Assembly: GCA_946490455.1 (NCBI GenBank) | Contig: CAMLXE010000095.1 | Coordinates: 1-6,964 of the forward strand | DNA length: 6,964 bases | DNA from: an uncultured Desulfovibrio sp. | GTDB taxonomy: Bacteria; Desulfobacterota; Desulfovibrionia; Desulfovibrionales; Desulfovibrionaceae | Direction: 5' to 3' | In this document: piece by piece, positions 4,804-6,964 of the stretch | Layout of the letters: each line of letters opens with the position of its first letter | How positions within the stretch are numbered: position 1 is the first letter of the stretch | The notes under the pieces: model-generated | The model's database searches: none | What the model was told of the DNA's origin: nothing | Seen by the model: only the letters and a program-made list of their open reading frames with translations | Program-made: the position numbers and the translations under genes

Positions 4804-6762
4804 ATGCTCAATTTCCTTACCTTTTGTTGTATTGTCCTCCCACTCATTATGGGTGTAGTGATCTACTACACCAAGAGTGCCGGTATCCGAAAACTGCTGG
4901 TGCCGGTATCCGTTGCCGTCATGGCCATCTCGGCCATCGGACTCAGCATTCATGGAGCCTTCCGTCTTGATGTGGAATGCCTCTTCGGCATTCCGCTGGA
5001 CAGCCTGTTCACGCTGCTTGATCTGCTCCTGCTGATCTACATTCTCGGCCTCGGCTGGCAGCTCAAGAACAGGTACATCCTCGGCATGTCCCTGCTGCAG
5101 CTCATCGGCGTCATCTACCTCAAGGCAGTGCTTGTCGATCATTCGGTCCCCATCACCGGACTGGTTGCCGACGGTCTTTCGCTCATCATGGTCATCATCA
5201 TTTCCGTGGTTGGCGGTCTGATCACCATCTATGGCCTCGGCTACATGGACATCCATGAGGAACACCTGAAGCTGCGCGTTTCCCGTCAGCCCCGCTTCTT
5301 CGCCATCATCTTCATCTTCCTCGGCGCCATGAACGGGCTGGTCCTCTGCAACAACCTCTCCTGGATGTTCTTCTTCTGGGAAGTGACCACCCTCTGTTCG
5401 TTCCTGCTCATCAGCCATGACGGTACGGACATCGCCAGAGCCAATGCAGAACGCGCCCTGTGGATGAACGTTCTCGGCGGTCTGGCCTTTGTCTCCGCCC
5501 TGCTCTTCCTGCAGAAGACGGTCGGCTCCCTGTCCATCGAAGTGATCCTGCAACGGATGGTCAGTCTGGACATCAAGAGTACGGCGCATCTTCTGCCCTT
5601 CGCCTTCCTCTGCGTGGCCGCCTTCACCAAATCGGCCCAGATTCCCTTCGAAAGCTGGCTGCGCGGCGCAATGGTCGCCCCCACCCCGGTTTCCGCCCTG
5701 CTCCACTCGGCAACCATGGTCAAGGCCGGAACCTACCTCCTGCTCCGCATGGCTCCCGCCTTTGCCGGTACCACCATGTCCACCATCGTGGCCCTGTTCG
5801 GCGCCTTCACCTTTGTGGCCGCCTGCATGATCGCCGTAAGCCAGAGCAACGCCAAAAAGATTCTGGCCTACTCCACCATCGCCAACCTCGGCCTGATGAT
5901 CGCCTGTGTGGGCATCAACACGGCCGCGTCCATGGCTGCGGCCACCATGATCCTCATCTATCACTCCGTTTCCAAGGGGCTGCTCTTCATGTGCGTGGGG
6001 AGCATCGAACAGCATATCGGCTCCAGAGACGTGGAGGACATGCGCGGACTCTATCACATCATGCCCCGCGTCACCATGATTACCACCATCGCCATCTTCA
6101 CCATGATGCTGCCTCCCTTCGGCATGCTCGTCGGCAAGTGGATGGCCATCGAAGCCATTGCCCGCGCCTCGCAGGCCATGACCCCCATCATCTTCTTCAT
6201 CGCCCTTGGTTCCGCCTTTACGGTCCTCTTCTGGGCCCGCTGGGCAGGTGTTCTCATCTCCTCGGCACGCCTGCATGAACCCACCATCCCGGATACGCAG
6301 CCCCGCTCCGTCCACTTCGGACTGGTAACGCTCTGCGGCGTTGCCCTGTTCTTCTCGTTCGTGTCTCCCTTTGTTCTGGAAAAGTTCGTGGACCCGTCCA
6401 TCCTCGCCATGTACACCAGAGCCAATATCCATGTGGATACCGTCATGCTCGGCGGCAGCATCATCGGCGCTGCGGGACAGTTCTGGATCTACCTGCTGTT
6501 TGTTCTTCTGGGTCTCGGCGTCTGGTTTGCCTATCGGGCTGCCCGCAGAACCCCCAGTTCGGCATACAGCCTTCCCTACTCCTCCGGACTTGAAACGGAA
6601 GAAAACGGCCAGGTCGGCTTCAGGGGCCCCATGGGCGTCTTTGAACGGCCATGCGTTTCCAACAACTACCTGAGTCAGTATTTCGGAGAAGAAAAGATGA
6701 CCCGCGTCGTTGATATCATCTCCACGGCATTTCTCATCGTACTGGTAGGAGGTCTGCTCTGA
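4804..6762 (+). CDS. echA: Ech-type hydrogenase membrane subunit A (NuoL/antiporter-like)
   Basis: An integral membrane subunit of 652 residues from the proton-conducting transporter family (Complex I NuoL/M/N, Mrp antiporter, HyfB/HycC, EchA). It would form the ion-pumping part of an energy-converting [NiFe] hydrogenase in the cytoplasmic membrane. Hydrophobic segments span nearly the whole length. Family landmarks are the Glu in FFFWEVTT (E193), the Lys in AFTKSAQIPFESWL (K276), the APTPVSALLHSATMVKAG block (H301, K307) and the Lys in HSVSKGLLF (K391); such Glu/Lys/His residues line the proton path in Complex I homologues. After a polar loop (about 580-625) the protein ends in one more membrane helix. 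The start at 4804 is set by GAGG at 4795-4798; an upstream in-frame ATG at 4726 would add a polar 26 residues ahead of the first helix. The stop shares one base with echB. No HycB/HyfA-like ferredoxin gene precedes it, favouring Ech over Hyc/Hyf, but the catalytic subunits are out of view. Confidence 0.87.
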   Translation: MLNFLTFCCIVLPLIMGVVIYYTKSAGIRKLLVPVSVAVMAISAIGLSIHGAFRLDVECLFGIPLDSLFTLLDLLLLIYILGLGWQLKNRYILGMSLLQLIGVIYLKAVLVDHSVPITGLVADGLSLIMVIIISVVGGLITIYGLGYMDIHEEHLKLRVSRQPRFFAIIFIFLGAMNGLVLCNNLSWMFFFWEVTTLCSFLLISHDGTDIARANAERALWMNVLGGLAFVSALLFLQKTVGSLSIEVILQRMVSLDIKSTAHLLPFAFLCVAAFTKSAQIPFESWLRGAMVAPTPVSALLHSATMVKAGTYLLLRMAPAFAGTTMSTIVALFGAFTFVAACMIAVSQSNAKKILAYSTIANLGLMIACVGINTAASMAAATMILIYHSVSKGLLFMCVGSIEQHIGSRDVEDMRGLYHIMPRVTMITTIAIFTMMLPPFGMLVGKWMAIEAIARASQAMTPIIFFIALGSAFTVLFWARWAGVLISSARLHEPTIPDTQPRSVHFGLVTLCGVALFFSFVSPFVLEKFVDPSILAMYTRANIHVDTVMLGGSIIGAAGQFWIYLLFVLLGLGVWFAYRAARRTPSSAYSLPYSSGLETEENGQVGFRGPMGVFERPCVSNNYLSQYFGEEKMTRVVDIISTAFLIVLVGGLL

Positions 6763-6964
6763 TGCTTTCCACGCTTGGCGCTATTGGCGGCTTGATACTG
6801 ACTCCCCTCATCGGAGGTCTGCTGACCGGACTGGACCGCCGGATCACGGCCCGTCTGCAATCCCGCATGGGCCCCCCCCTGCTCCAGCCCTTCTATGACG
6901 TCTTCAAACTGCTGGGCAAACAGCCCCGGACAACCAACTCCTGGATTGTCTTCTGTGCCTACAT
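6762..6964 (+). CDS. echB: Ech-type hydrogenase membrane subunit B (NuoH-like), partial
   Basis: The first 67 codons of a NuoH/HycD/EchB-family membrane subunit, cut by the window edge. This subunit anchors the hydrogenase peripheral arm to the membrane and couples electron transfer to ion movement. A first transmembrane helix (about residues 5-24) leads into the diagnostic conserved segment RLQSRMGPPLLQPFYDVFK (31-49) and then LLGK, matching the R-Q-R-GP...QP-D-KL pattern of NuoH proteins. The start is well supported: AGGAGG at 6747-6752 lies nine bases upstream and the ATG overlaps the echA stop by one base, implying translational coupling. The order NuoL-like then NuoH-like is that of echAB; a related membrane-bound hydrogenase or formate hydrogenlyase arm is the alternative. 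Downstream genes (small subunit, large subunit, ferredoxin) are expected but not visible. Confidence 0.87.
   Translation, partial: MLSTLGAIGGLILTPLIGGLLTGLDRRITARLQSRMGPPLLQPFYDVFKLLGKQPRTTNSWIVFCAY

Noticed and set aside
4675..6432. Minus-strand 585-codon frame, very rich in Gly, His, Asp and Glu
   Set aside because: Antisense shadow of echA; the composition mirrors the hydrophobic codons of the opposite strand.

Overview
The window is GC-rich bacterial chromosome. Its gene content suggests a Gram-negative anaerobe of the Desulfovibrionaceae type (Desulfovibrio/Bilophila-like). The main reason is the NuoL-like/NuoH-like gene pair at the right edge, which looks like the start of an Ech-type membrane hydrogenase operon, next to a two-domain polyphosphate:AMP phosphotransferase. 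The taxonomic call is inference from family content and base composition, not from a marker gene.

Layout, left to right: (1) a small, acidic, unrecognised protein on the minus strand (519 to 178), followed by a 3' hairpin; (2) a 377-base divergent intergenic region with several hairpins and a plausible sigma70 promoter at 761-790; (3) a two-gene plus-strand unit, the 506-residue polyphosphate:AMP phosphotransferase (897-2417) and a cytoplasmic DsbA-like CPWC thiol oxidoreductase (2456-3145), probably translationally linked; (4) a minus-strand MnmM/YtqB-family methyltransferase (3738 to 3100), whose 3' end overlaps the DsbA-like gene tail-to-tail by 46 bases; (5) about 1.06 kb without a convincing gene (3739-4803), whose first part is a degenerate 13-bp tandem repeat (3841-4135, with outlying units from 3780) containing a duplicated 50-bp block, and whose second part is less GC-rich and ends in a terminator-like hairpin at 4610-4632 and a candidate promoter near 4678-4713; (6) echA (4804-6762) and the first 67 codons of echB (from 6762), overlapping by one base and running off the window.

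Functionally, the left unit pairs nucleotide/polyphosphate metabolism with a thiol-redox protein, and the methyltransferase most resembles enzymes that finish the wobble-uridine modification of tRNA. The right unit would encode the ion-translocating membrane arm of an energy-converting [NiFe] hydrogenase that exchanges electrons between ferredoxin and H2. The catalytic subunits would lie beyond the window.

I see no defence island, CRISPR array, insertion sequence, tRNA or rRNA. The least explained items are the 13-bp minisatellite, a possible small RNA just upstream of ech, the Cys-rich tail of the DsbA-like protein inside an antisense overlap, and the degraded nucleotide-binding site in the first half of the phosphotransferase. 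None amounts to a clear new system.
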